Assembly (NCBI GenBank): GCA_030652575.1
Contig: JAUSQI010000028.1
Coordinates: 1 to 37,367 of the forward strand
Direction: 5' to 3'
Source: Stagnimonas sp.
Lineage (GTDB): Bacteria > Pseudomonadota > Gammaproteobacteria > Nevskiales > Nevskiaceae
Length of the DNA stretch: 37,367 bases
This document shows positions 8,264 through 16,369 of this stretch, in pieces. Both the position numbers and the translations under genes were made by a program. The notes under the pieces were generated by a model that saw nothing but the letters and a program-made list of their open reading frames with translations, had not been told where the DNA came from and ran no database searches. Within the stretch, counting starts at the first letter, position 1, and the number at the start of each line of letters is the position of its first letter.

Positions 8264-8943
8264 GACAAAAACTCCTTCATCAATTTGCGGGCGCGGTGCA
8301 GCTGCGCCTTCGAGGTGCCGACCGCGATGCCGGTGGCAGCGGCGATCTCGTCGTGCTGCCAGCCTTCGAGGTCGTGCAGCACCAATACGGCGCGCGCGCC
8401 TTTTGGGAGGCGCGTCAACGCGCGTTCGATGTCGATTTTTTCGCCCAGGCTCGCGGTGGGGTGATGCGAGGGCTCGGGCGCACCGGATTCTTCGGCGTCT
8501 TCGAACGTCGTCCAGCGCTTGAGCAGGCGGTGTTCGCCCAGCACCACGTTGACCGTCAGCCGATGCAACCAGGTGCCGAAGGCCGACTCACCACGGAAGC
8601 TGCCGAGTTTCTCCCAGGCGCGCACGAAAGCGTCCTGCGCGGCCTGGTCGGCCTTGGCGCCATCGCCGTCGCACAGGCGCCAGCACAGGCCATAGACCTT
8701 GCCGATGTGGGCGCGATACAAGCGCTCGAACGCTTTGGCATCGCCGCGCGTGGCCGCCTGAACATCCAGCTGCTCGGCGGACTGTGCGGCCGCTTTCTCA
8801 GCATCGATACTCGTCACGAAACGACGCGGCGCAACGGCACTGGCCTCGGGCGCATCCGCGAGGGTCATAAAGGCATCCGGGCTGGCGAGAGTGAGTTGCA
8901 CACCACTCTGATGCGCCTTGGGGCCGAAGGGTTTAGATGTCAT
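8260..8943 (-). CDS. ECF sigma-70 family sigma factor
   Basis: A 227-aa protein from ATG 8943. Region 2 spans TRGDAKAFERLYRAHIGKVYGLCWRL through FGTWLHRLTVNVVL, with the core-binding AAQDAFVRAWEKL helix. Region 4 is ALTRLPKGARAVLVLHDLEGWQHDEIAAATGIAVGTSKAQLHRARKLM, a helix-turn-helix of the -35-binding type. About 65 residues precede region 2, longer than usual for an ECF factor; a start at ATG 8868 (MTLADAPEAS) or later is possible. The open frame also continues 27 codons further upstream, overlapping the promoter region of the divergent LysE gene. It is first gene of the sigma, anti-sigma, DUF4097 unit. Confidence 0.9.
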   Translation of the reverse strand: MTSKPFGPKAHQSGVQLTLASPDAFMTLADAPEASAVAPRRFVTSIDAEKAAAQSAEQLDVQAATRGDAKAFERLYRAHIGKVYGLCWRLCDGDGAKADQAAQDAFVRAWEKLGSFRGESAFGTWLHRLTVNVVLGEHRLLKRWTTFEDAEESGAPEPSHHPTASLGEKIDIERALTRLPKGARAVLVLHDLEGWQHDEIAAATGIAVGTSKAQLHRARKLMKEFLS

Positions 8944-9032
8944 GCGACACGACGGCTCTCGAGTGTGCGCATCGGTGTTTCCGTTGTAAGTTGCGGCCCT
9001 GGCATGACGGTGCGCATCGCCCACTCCCCTGC

Positions 9033-9665
9033 ATGAACTCGCTCACTTTATTCTCTACCGCCGCCGCGGCGCATGTGCTGGCCGTGATGAGCCCCGGGCC
9101 CGATTTTGCCGTGGTCACCCGCCAGACGCTGGCGCATGGCCGCAGCGCCGGCCTGCTGACGGCACTCGGCATCGCCGTCGGTATCGTCTTCCATGTCGCC
9201 TACGCGCTGTTTGGATTGGGCTGGTTGTTGCAGAAACTGCCGATGCTGCTGGAGCTGCTGCGCTACGGCGGCGCGCTGTTCCTGCTGTGGATGGGCTTCA
9301 ATGCGGTGCGCAGCACGCCCGCAGCCGACACGGTGGCGGTCGATACCGCGCGGCCCGACCGGCGCAGTTTCGCCATCGGGCTGACCACCAATCTGCTCAA
9401 TCCCAAGGCCACGCTGTTTTTCGTCGCCCTCTGCTCCACGCTCATCACCAGCGGCACGCCGCTGGGCTGGCGCTTTGCGCTGGCGGCATGGATCGTGGTT
9501 TCCACCGGCCTCTGGTTCAGCCTGGTGGCATTGATGCTGGGGCATCCCGCCGCACGCAGAAGACTCGCCGCACACGCGCATCGCATCGATCAGGCGATGG
9601 GCGTCGTGCTGATCGTGCTGGGCTTGTCGATGCTGGCCGGCGGCTTGGCATTGTTAGTGCTTTGA
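9033..9665 (+). CDS. LysE/RhtB family amino-acid exporter
   Basis: A 210-aa membrane protein with five to six hydrophobic segments. The family signature VMSPGPDFAVVTRQTLAHGRSAG occurs near residues 18-40 and GLTTNLLNPKATLFFVAL in the middle. LysE/RhtB proteins export amino acids or related small molecules across the inner membrane; the substrate here is unknown. ATG 9033 is chosen because the preceding in-frame codons overlap the sigma factor promoter region and are not hydrophobic. It is divergent from the ECF sigma gene with an 89-bp gap. Confidence 0.9.
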   Translation: MNSLTLFSTAAAAHVLAVMSPGPDFAVVTRQTLAHGRSAGLLTALGIAVGIVFHVAYALFGLGWLLQKLPMLLELLRYGGALFLLWMGFNAVRSTPAADTVAVDTARPDRRSFAIGLTTNLLNPKATLFFVALCSTLITSGTPLGWRFALAAWIVVSTGLWFSLVALMLGHPAARRRLAAHAHRIDQAMGVVLIVLGLSMLAGGLALLVL

Positions 9666-9697
9666 CGACTCCTAAGTGTTTCAAAGGGAGCGCGCAG

Positions 9698-9707
9698 ATA
9701 GGCCTAT
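9698..9707. repeat. Ten-bp perfect palindrome upstream of TonB receptor
   Basis: ATAGGCCTAT is a self-complementary 10-mer 39 bp upstream of the TonB-dependent receptor ATG, in the 81-bp gap after the LysE gene. No convincing -35/-10 pair was found around it. It could be a small operator or chance. Confidence 0.25.
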
Positions 9708-9746
9708 AGCCACTGCCGCTGTGTCGACATTTCACAGGGAGACATC

Positions 9747-12653
9747 ATGAACAAGAAACCATTCACGTCCGGCGCGTGCGCCGCTTTGCTGTGCGCAATG
9801 CTGGCTACGCCGCAGTACGCGGTGGCGCAAGCGGCCGCCACCACGGAGTCCGCCGACCCGATCAAGCTGAAAACGGTGGAAGTCACCGGCTCGCGCATCA
9901 AGCGGGCCGAAGGCGACTCACCCGTGCTGGTGCTGACCTCGGCCGACCTGCAGCAAAGCGGCATCGCCTCGGTGGGCGACATCCTGCAACGGTTGTCGGT
10001 GAGCGGCTCCTCGCTCAACACCAAGTTCAACTCCGCCGGCAACTTCGGCTTCCCGGCCGATGGCGGCGGCGTGGGTTCAGGCTCCACCACCATCTCGCTG
10101 CGCAACCTGGGCGCGAAGCGCGTGCTGGTGCTGGTGGATGGCCTGCGCTGGGTCAACGAATCTTCCGCTTCCGGCGTCTCGGCGGCGGTGGATCTCAATA
10201 CCATCCCGGCCAGTGCGATCGAGCGGATCGAAATCCTCACCGACGGTGCTTCGTCCCTGTATGGCTCCGACGCCATCGGCGGCGTCATCAACGTCATCAC
10301 CAAGAAAAGCCAGAAAGGCGGACTCGCGCACGTCTATTACGGCGACTACGCCACCGGCGACGGCAAGACCCACACCGGCAACATCTCGATGGGCGGCAAG
10401 ACCGATCGCGGCGATTACTTCGTTGATCTGAGCCACTACGAGCAGCGCGAGATCAGCTCGGCCGATTTCGCCAATGCCAGCACGCCCGTGCCCGGCACCG
10501 GTGTGGCGTTCGGCAGCTCGGCCATCCCCACCGGGCGTTTCGTGTTTTTCCCGCAGGGCAACAACACCAACGGCGGCCTTTGCCCCTTGGCGGATACCGA
10601 CGGCGACGGCGTGGGCGACACCGCGCGCTGCAACGTCACACCCAACGGCACGGCCAACCCGCAGACCTTCCCCGGCAATTTCCATCAGTTCACGGATGCC
10701 GATCGCTTCAACTTCGCACCGTTCAACTATCTGCTCACGCCGTCGCGCCGCACGGCGCTGTTCGCACAGAGCCGCATGAATGTCACCGACAACATCCGCT
10801 GGTCGATCAAGGGGCTTTATCAGGCGCGCAACTCGGTCAATCAGGCGGCACCGGAGCCGATCTTCCTGGGCCCCGGCGCAGGTTCCGGCGCGTTTGCAGA
10901 CACCGTGGGCGTGGACGTCAGCAATCCCTTCAATCCACTCGGCTACTCGCTCGACGCCAACGACAACCTGGTGCTGATCGGCCGCCGTCCGGTGGAAGGC
11001 GGGCCACGCGTGTTCAGCCAGAAGGTCGACACCTATTACCTCTCGACCGGCTTCAACGGTGACTTCAATCTGTTCGATCGCCTGCTGTCGTGGGATGCCA
11101 ACTATGCGAGTAGCGTCAATTCGGCGTCGCAGAACATCACCGGCACCTACAACATCCGTCGCATCGCCACCGCACTCGGGCCTGTGGCCGCTTGTGTCGC
11201 ACCCTGCGTGCCGCTCAACATCTTCGGCGGCCCCGGCACCATCACCCAGGACCAGCTCAACTACATCCAGTTCATCGAGAAAGACGACAGCCGCCAGAGC
11301 CTGGATCTGTTCACGGCGAACCTGTCGGGCTCGTTGTTCGCGATGCCCGCCGGCATGCTGGACTTCGCCACCGGCTACGAGCACCGCAAGCTGGCGGGTT
11401 CCTACTCGCCGGATTCCATCGTCGTCGCAGGCGATTCCAACGGCGTGCCCTCGCTGCCCACGCGCGGTCAGTATTCGGTGGACGAGGTGTATGTGGAACT
11501 CGGCGTGCCGGTGCTTTCGGGCCTGCGCTATTTCGACAAGTTCGATCTCAGCATCGCCAGCCGCTACTCGGACTACACCACTTTCGGCAGCACCATCAAG
11601 AGCAAGTTCGGCGCACGCTGGCAGCCGGTTGATCGGCATCTGATCCTGCGTGGCAATTACGCGCAGGGCTTCAGAGCGCCTTCCGTCGGTGAGGCGTTCG
11701 GCTCGCCGGCGCGTTTCGACGCCACCATCACCGACCCCTGCTCGGGTGCGACGGACCCTCAGACCATCAGCAACTGCCAGGCGCTGGGGGTGGCGGCACC
11801 GGCCAGCTTCGAGCAGGCCAATACCCAGATTGCCGTGCGTACCGGCGGCAATCCCGCCCTGCGTGCCGAAACGGCCAAGAGCACCACGCTGGGTGTTCTC
11901 TACAGCCCGGCCTGGGCAGAAAAAACCGCCTGGGCGGATCGCGTCGATTTCGACGTCACCTACTACAAGCACAAGGTCAACAACGCCATCCAGGCACCCG
12001 ATGCGCAAACCCAGCTGGATCGCTGTGTGGCGAGCGGCGACCCGACTTCGTCGTTCTGCACCGGCATCACGCGCGGCACCTCGGGCGATATCAACGGCTT
12101 CAACAACACCCTGCGCAACCTGGGCAGCATCGACACCGAGGGCTACGACCTGAGCGTGACCTGGGATGGCCCCAAGCTGCCCTACGGCAACTTCGGCGCG
12201 AACTGGCAGACGACGTATGTCGAAAACTTCAAGTCCGTCGCCAACGACACTGGCCTCGCCGAACCGCGCGGCGTGGGCAAGGAAGTGGCCGACAGCGGCA
12301 TCCCGCGCTGGCGCTCGACCTTCCGTCTCAACTGGAAGTTGCAGGCCTACTCGGCCAGCTACGCCCTGCGCTACATCTCGGCCCTCACCGAGAAATGCGG
12401 CGATGCGGTGGACTTCGACGTCTGCGGCAACCAGGCTGCGGGCACCAACAAGCTGGATGCGGTCTTCTACAGCGACGTGCAGGCCAGCTACACGCTGCCC
12501 ACCGCGCTCAAGACCACGGTGAGCGCGGGCATCAACAACCTGCTCGACAAGGACCCGCCCACTTGCGTCAGCTGCTCGCTCAACGGCTACGATGCCTCGG
12601 TGTATGACGTGCCGGGCCGCTTTGGCTATGTGGAGGCGACCTTCCGCTTCTGA
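9747..12653 (+). CDS. TonB-dependent outer-membrane receptor
   Basis: A 968-aa outer-membrane receptor. It has a signal peptide (residues 1 to about 28, ending AVAQA), a TonB-box-like segment KTVEVTGSR (about 44-52), a plug domain containing the typical [16 protein letters not shown] and [19 protein letters not shown], and a long beta-barrel ending in an aromatic residue (VEATFRF). An acidic loop TDGDGVGD flanked by cysteines (about residues 283-291) resembles a calcium-binding loop. It imports an unknown ligand, energised by TonB-ExbBD. The start has GGGAG seven to eight bases upstream. A strong terminator follows at 12671. Confidence 0.93.
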   Translation: MNKKPFTSGACAALLCAMLATPQYAVAQAAATTESADPIKLKTVEVTGSRIKRAEGDSPVLVLTSADLQQSGIASVGDILQRLSVSGSSLNTKFNSAGNFGFPADGGGVGSGSTTISLRNLGAKRVLVLVDGLRWVNESSASGVSAAVDLNTIPASAIERIEILTDGASSLYGSDAIGGVINVITKKSQKGGLAHVYYGDYATGDGKTHTGNISMGGKTDRGDYFVDLSHYEQREISSADFANASTPVPGTGVAFGSSAIPTGRFVFFPQGNNTNGGLCPLADTDGDGVGDTARCNVTPNGTANPQTFPGNFHQFTDADRFNFAPFNYLLTPSRRTALFAQSRMNVTDNIRWSIKGLYQARNSVNQAAPEPIFLGPGAGSGAFADTVGVDVSNPFNPLGYSLDANDNLVLIGRRPVEGGPRVFSQKVDTYYLSTGFNGDFNLFDRLLSWDANYASSVNSASQNITGTYNIRRIATALGPVAACVAPCVPLNIFGGPGTITQDQLNYIQFIEKDDSRQSLDLFTANLSGSLFAMPAGMLDFATGYEHRKLAGSYSPDSIVVAGDSNGVPSLPTRGQYSVDEVYVELGVPVLSGLRYFDKFDLSIASRYSDYTTFGSTIKSKFGARWQPVDRHLILRGNYAQGFRAPSVGEAFGSPARFDATITDPCSGATDPQTISNCQALGVAAPASFEQANTQIAVRTGGNPALRAETAKSTTLGVLYSPAWAEKTAWADRVDFDVTYYKHKVNNAIQAPDAQTQLDRCVASGDPTSSFCTGITRGTSGDINGFNNTLRNLGSIDTEGYDLSVTWDGPKLPYGNFGANWQTTYVENFKSVANDTGLAEPRGVGKEVADSGIPRWRSTFRLNWKLQAYSASYALRYISALTEKCGDAVDFDVCGNQAAGTNKLDAVFYSDVQASYTLPTALKTTVSAGINNLLDKDPPTCVSCSLNGYDASVYDVPGRFGYVEATFRF

Positions 12654-12670
12654 AGCATTTGCGCAGCGGT

Positions 12671-12697
12671 AAAAAAGGTGGCCTTGCCACCTTTTTT
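12671..12697 (+). terminator. Rho-independent terminator after TonB receptor
   Basis: A perfect 12-bp stem AAAAAAGGTGGC/GCCACCTTTTTT with loop CTT and a six-T run lies 18 bp after the receptor stop. The A-run on the left arm would also allow termination in the minus direction. Confidence 0.92.
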
Positions 12698-12737
12698 ATT
12701 GGGCGGCCTGGCGGCATTCGTCCATCTGCTCAAGGTC

Positions 12738-12941
12738 GTCGGCCCCGTGCAGCTCGCCAAGGTCAGTGCGCTCGCAACCCTTGTGCCGCCCGCCGCGATT
12801 GAAGATGCTGCACGACGTGCAGGTGACAAGGCAGAGCTGCGGCGCTATCCGCGTGGGCATTTCGACATTTACGTGGGCGAAGGCTTCGAGGATTCGGTGA
12901 GAGACCAGTCTGCTTTTTTCCTCAAGCACTTGAAGCGTTAG
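12738..12941 (+). pseudogene. C-terminal remnant of an alpha/beta hydrolase
   Basis: The translated segment VPPAAIEDAARRAGDKAELRRYPRGHFDIYVGEGFEDSVRDQSAFFLKHLKR matches, from memory, the C-terminal end of alpha/beta hydrolases. The part AELRRYPRGHFDIYVG holds the catalytic histidine, and the DQxAFxxxHL tail is also typical. Everything needed before it (oxyanion loop, nucleophile elbow) is absent. The only available in-frame ATG (12678) lies inside the terminator hairpin at 12671-12697. So this is a 5'-truncated leftover cut off at the terminator of the upstream gene, not a functional gene. Confidence 0.72.
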
Positions 12942-13013
12942 TCTGCAAATCCATTGACCAGCGCCGACCACGAGCGGCGCGGCAATCCGCAGCAACCACG
13001 CGAGGAGAATCGC

Positions 13014-14306
13014 ATGCGCAGCACCGTTCAAAAAGGCACGGCGTACACGCTGTTCGTGTTGTTCCTCATCAATTTCCTCAACTTCTTCGACCGCGCGCTG
13101 CCCGGCGTGGTGCTGGAGCCGCTGCGCAAGGAGTTTGGCCTCTCGGACACGATGTCCGGTCTGCTCGGCACCGCCTTCATCCTCGTCTACGCCATTGCCG
13201 GCATCCCGCTTGGGCGGCTCGCGGACCGCCTGCGGCGCGGAAAGATTCTGGGCGCTGGTGTTGCGGCATGGAGCGTGTTCACGGGTGCGGCGGCCTATGT
13301 GACGAGCTTCCCCGGCCTGCTGCTGGCGCGGCTCGGCGTGGGCGTGGGTGAGGCCAGCTGCGCGCCGGCCGCCAACTCGATGATCGGCGATCTCTACCCC
13401 AGCCACCGTCGCGCCCGCGCGCTCGGGCTGTTCATGCTCGGCCTGCCGCTCGGCTCGCTCGCCTGCTTCGCACTCGGCGGCTGGATCGCACAAAGCTACG
13501 GCTGGCGCGCACCGTTCCTGGTGGCGATGGTGCCGGGGCTGATCGTCGCCGTGCTCGCCTGGCGGCTGGTGGAGCCACAGCGCGGCCTGCAGGACAAGGC
13601 TGCACTCGCCCCACTCACCGGCAATCCCTTCAAGCAGATCCTCTCGATCCAGACCGTGTGGTGGATCATCGTTTCGGGCGCGGCCATCAACTTCGCGGCC
13701 TATTCGCTCAACACCTTTCTGCCGGCGCTGCTGGTGCGAGTGCATGGCCTCAACATCGCGCAGGCCGGCGGTATTTCATCACTGGTGCTCGGCGCCACCG
13801 GTCTTATCGGCCTCACCCTGGGCGGCATGCTGGCCGACAAGCTGCATCAGGCCTTCCCGCGCGGACGCCTGCTCTGCGGTGCGGTGGCTCTGCTCATCGC
13901 CGCACCGCTGCTCTGGCTGGGCCTCACCCAGCCGAAGGGCGCGGTCACTGCCCTCACGCTGCTGCTCTGCGGCGGCTGGCTGCTGTACTTCCTCTACTTC
14001 GTCACGGTGTATCCGGCGATTCAGGACGTGGTCGATGCCCGCCTGCGCGCTACCGCAATGGCCGTGTATTTCTTCTTCCAGTACGTGCTGGGCGGCGCCG
14101 TGGGCTCATTGGTGACAGGCGCGCTCTCGGACCACTTTGCCAAGGCCGCGATGAGCGCCGCCGGGGCAACCGCAATGGCACCTGCCTTCATCGCGCAGGG
14201 TTTGCAGCAGTCGCTCGCGCTTGCCGTGCCAGTGGCGATTGCCTTGACCGGCCTGGTGTTGCTGCTGGCCGCGCGCAGCTTCGTGGCCGATGCGGCGAAG
14301 CGCTAA
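13014..14306 (+). CDS. MFS transporter, spinster-like
   Basis: A 430-aa major facilitator protein with twelve hydrophobic segments. N-terminal FLNFFDRALPGVVLEPLRKEFGLSD and GIPLGRLADRLRRGKILGAG (the inter-helix 2-3 MFS motif) and GVGVGEASCAPAANSMIGDLYP fit the spinster-like subgroup. The substrate is unknown; in this setting a lipid-like or aromatic acid is possible (inference). ATG 13014 has GAGGAG seven bases upstream. The frame extends 20 codons upstream without a ribosome site and is not used. The gene converges on the TetR gene with a 3-bp gap. Confidence 0.88.
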   Translation: MRSTVQKGTAYTLFVLFLINFLNFFDRALPGVVLEPLRKEFGLSDTMSGLLGTAFILVYAIAGIPLGRLADRLRRGKILGAGVAAWSVFTGAAAYVTSFPGLLLARLGVGVGEASCAPAANSMIGDLYPSHRRARALGLFMLGLPLGSLACFALGGWIAQSYGWRAPFLVAMVPGLIVAVLAWRLVEPQRGLQDKAALAPLTGNPFKQILSIQTVWWIIVSGAAINFAAYSLNTFLPALLVRVHGLNIAQAGGISSLVLGATGLIGLTLGGMLADKLHQAFPRGRLLCGAVALLIAAPLLWLGLTQPKGAVTALTLLLCGGWLLYFLYFVTVYPAIQDVVDARLRATAMAVYFFFQYVLGGAVGSLVTGALSDHFAKAAMSAAGATAMAPAFIAQGLQQSLALAVPVAIALTGLVLLLAARSFVADAAKR

Positions 14307-14309
14307 TAC

Positions 14310-14939
14310 TCAAACCGGCTTGGCGATCGCCCGCCAGAGCATTTCGAACAAGGGGCCGGCCTGTTTGGTGGGCGGCTCTTTCTGCCCGCGCAGGATGTAC
14401 ATCTGCACCAGACGGAACATCACGCCCATGATGTAGTCGAGCAGATATTTCTGGTCGACTTCTTCCGTCAGCACACCCTTGGCGCGGCCCTCGCCCAGCA
14501 CCTTCATGAAGGTGCCGAACAGCACCGGGTTCTGAAAGTTTTCCTGCTTGCGCCAGGTATTGAGGTAGACCGAACTCATCACGATCTGCGCCACCTTGGG
14601 ATTCTTCTCGAAATAATCCAGCGACACCCAGAACACCTTGCGCAGGCGCTCCTTGAAATCCTCGATGCCTTCGAGGTGATCGACCATGCGCACGGCCAGG
14701 CGACCCAGCGCGGTATCGAGGCTGCTGAACAGCAGCGCCTCCTTGCTGCCGTAGTATTTGTAGAGCGTTTGCAGGCTTACGTTGGCACCGCGCGCGATCT
14801 CGATAAGCCCCACGCGGTGGAACTCTCGCTCGGCGAAGATTTCCAGCACCGCTTCTTCAATGCGCGCGCGGGTGGGCGCATCCATCTTGTTGCGATCTTC
14901 GCGGGCCTGCGCCTCGGCGGATGATTTTTCTCTGGCCAT
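14310..14939 (-). CDS. TetR family regulator beside beta-oxidation genes
   Basis: A 209-aa regulator. The N-terminal helix-turn-helix is typical TetR: ARIEEAVLEIFAEREFHRVGLIEIARGANVSLQTLYKYYGSKEALLFSSL (about residues 24-73). The C-terminal ligand domain is helical, with EKNPKVAQIVMSSVYLNTWR. It is divergent from the thiolase gene across a 192-bp gap that holds two inverted repeats, so control of the thiolase/hydratase-dehydrogenase operon in response to acyl-CoA is a reasonable inference. ATG 14939 begins MAREKSSAEAQ. Confidence 0.88.
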   Translation of the reverse strand: MAREKSSAEAQAREDRNKMDAPTRARIEEAVLEIFAEREFHRVGLIEIARGANVSLQTLYKYYGSKEALLFSSLDTALGRLAVRMVDHLEGIEDFKERLRKVFWVSLDYFEKNPKVAQIVMSSVYLNTWRKQENFQNPVLFGTFMKVLGEGRAKGVLTEEVDQKYLLDYIMGVMFRLVQMYILRGQKEPPTKQAGPLFEMLWRAIAKPV

Positions 14940-15020
14940 GTCGATAGTTAGTAATGACTGTTGTTTTTGTTTCTAGGGATTCAGCACGTTTGTCACAGCG
15001 CGATGCATTGACGAACTTCC

Positions 15021-15040
15021 TCGAGCATCACTAAGCTCGA
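15021..15040. promoter_or_regulatory. Inverted repeat in TetR/thiolase intergenic region
   Basis: TCGAGC and GCTCGA are perfect 6-bp arms separated by eight bases, in the middle of the divergent gap. It lies just downstream of TTGACG (15008-15013), a possible -35 element for which no good -10 follows. It is a candidate regulator site. Confidence 0.35.
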
Positions 15041-15054
15041 CACCGACCGTTGGG

Positions 15055-15082
15055 TATGTAGTGTGAAAAGACGCACTACACA
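15055..15082. promoter_or_regulatory. Candidate TetR operator upstream of thiolase
   Basis: A 28-bp inverted repeat with arms TATGTAGTGTG and CGCACTACACA matches at 9 of 11 positions across the AAAAGA spacer. It starts 77 bp before the thiolase ATG. Arm length and total size suit a TetR dimer or pair of dimers. It overlaps a weak possible promoter (TCGACA at 15037-15042, 16-bp spacer, TAGTGT at 15059-15064). Assignment to the adjacent TetR protein is inference. The site does not match the PsrA-type consensus I remember. Confidence 0.5.
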
Positions 15083-15131
15083 ACCCGACGGTGCAACCCT
15101 CCAATCGTAATTAAAATTACCGAGACGAACA

Positions 15132-16337
15132 ATGGCTGAGGCTTACATCTTTGACGCCGTGCGCACACCGCGCGGCAAAGGCAAAAAAGACGGATCGCTG
15201 CACGAGGTCACGCCGGTCCATTTGCTGAAGACCCTGTTCGATGCATTGAAGACCCGCAACCATCTCGACACCTCCCTGGTGGACGACGTGGTGCTGGGTT
15301 GTGTCACGCCCGTGGGCGAGCAAGGTGCCGACATCGCGCGCATTGCCGTGCTCTACGCCGGTTGGGCCGAGAGCGTGGCGGGTGTAACGCAGTCGCGCTT
15401 CTGTGCTTCGGGCCTGGAGTCCGTGAACATCGCGGCGATGAAAGTGATGAGCGGCCAGGAAGACCTCGTGGTCGCCGGCGGCATCGAGAGCATGAGCCGC
15501 TGGGCGATGGGCAGCGATGGCGGCGCGATGGTGATGGACCCGCGCGTCAACGGCGGCATCGACTTTGTGCCGCAGGGCATCGGTGCCGACCTCATCGCCA
15601 GCCTTGAAGATTTCAGCCGTGCGGACGTCGACAACTTTGCTTCGCGCTCGCACCAGCGTGCCGCCGCAGCCCAAGCTGCTGGCTACTTCAACAAGACCCG
15701 CATCGCGGTGAAAGACATCAACGGCCTCACCGTGCTCGATCACGACGAGACCATCCGCCCCGCGACCACGGCCGAAACCCTGGCCAGCCTCAAGCCCAGC
15801 TTCGAGCAGATGGGCCAGATGGGCTTCAACGCCACGGCGCTGCGCAAATACAGCACGGTCGAAAAGATCAATCACGTCCATCACGCCGGCAATTCCAGCG
15901 GCATTGTCGATGGTGCAGCGCTGATGCTGATCGGCAGCAAGGAAGCCGGCATCAAGATGGGCCTCAAGCCGCGTGCCAGGATCAAGACCTGCCAGGTGAT
16001 CGGCAGCGAGCCGACCATCATGCTCACCGGCATCGGCCCGGCCTCGAAGAAGGCGCTGAAGAAGGCCGGCATGAACGCCAACGACATCGACCTCTACGAA
16101 ATCAACGAGGCCTTTGCCGCCGTGGTGCTGCGCGCCGCGCGAGACCTCGGCATCTCCACCGACAAGATCAACGTCAACGGCGGCTCCATCGCGATGGGTC
16201 ATCCGCTGGGTGCCACCGGCTGCATCATCCTCGGCACCGCGCTCGACGAGCTGGAGCGCACCGGCAAGTCCACTGCGCTCGCCTCGCTGTGCGTGGGTGG
16301 CGGCATGGGTATCGCCACCATCATTGAGCGCGTTTAA
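15132..16337 (+). CDS. fadA: Acetyl-CoA C-acyltransferase (thiolase)
   Basis: A 401-aa thiolase of beta-oxidation, cleaving 3-ketoacyl-CoA with CoA. The nucleophile is Cys91 in [18 protein letters not shown], the histidine motif GHPLGATG with His357, and the second cysteine Cys387 in LCVGGGMG complete the active site. Length is normal for the family. It is first gene of a two-gene operon with the hydratase/dehydrogenase fusion, which starts 32 bp downstream. This thiolase-first order is that of fadI-fadJ in E. coli rather than fadB-fadA, so the symbol is used loosely. The ribosome site is weak (GAG about ten bases upstream) and an AT-rich stretch lies at about 15109-15119. Confidence 0.92.
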   Translation: MAEAYIFDAVRTPRGKGKKDGSLHEVTPVHLLKTLFDALKTRNHLDTSLVDDVVLGCVTPVGEQGADIARIAVLYAGWAESVAGVTQSRFCASGLESVNIAAMKVMSGQEDLVVAGGIESMSRWAMGSDGGAMVMDPRVNGGIDFVPQGIGADLIASLEDFSRADVDNFASRSHQRAAAAQAAGYFNKTRIAVKDINGLTVLDHDETIRPATTAETLASLKPSFEQMGQMGFNATALRKYSTVEKINHVHHAGNSSGIVDGAALMLIGSKEAGIKMGLKPRARIKTCQVIGSEPTIMLTGIGPASKKALKKAGMNANDIDLYEINEAFAAVVLRAARDLGISTDKINVNGGSIAMGHPLGATGCIILGTALDELERTGKSTALASLCVGGGMGIATIIERV

Positions 16338-16369
16338 GCGCCATCCATCCGAACGAATCTGGAAGACTT

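Noticed and set aside
10077-12008. Long minus-strand open frame inside the TonB receptor gene
   Set aside because: Antisense shadow of a gene with a signal peptide, plug and barrel; translation is low-complexity and resembles no family.
12678-12737. ATG-started front of the 87-codon frame after the TonB receptor
   Set aside because: It begins inside the terminator hairpin and its first 20 residues do not match hydrolases; only the back part is kept, as a remnant.
12961-12980. GCGCCG/CGGCGC inverted repeat before the MFS gene
   Set aside because: Short, GC-only arms in GC-rich DNA; expected by chance, and no promoter fits it.
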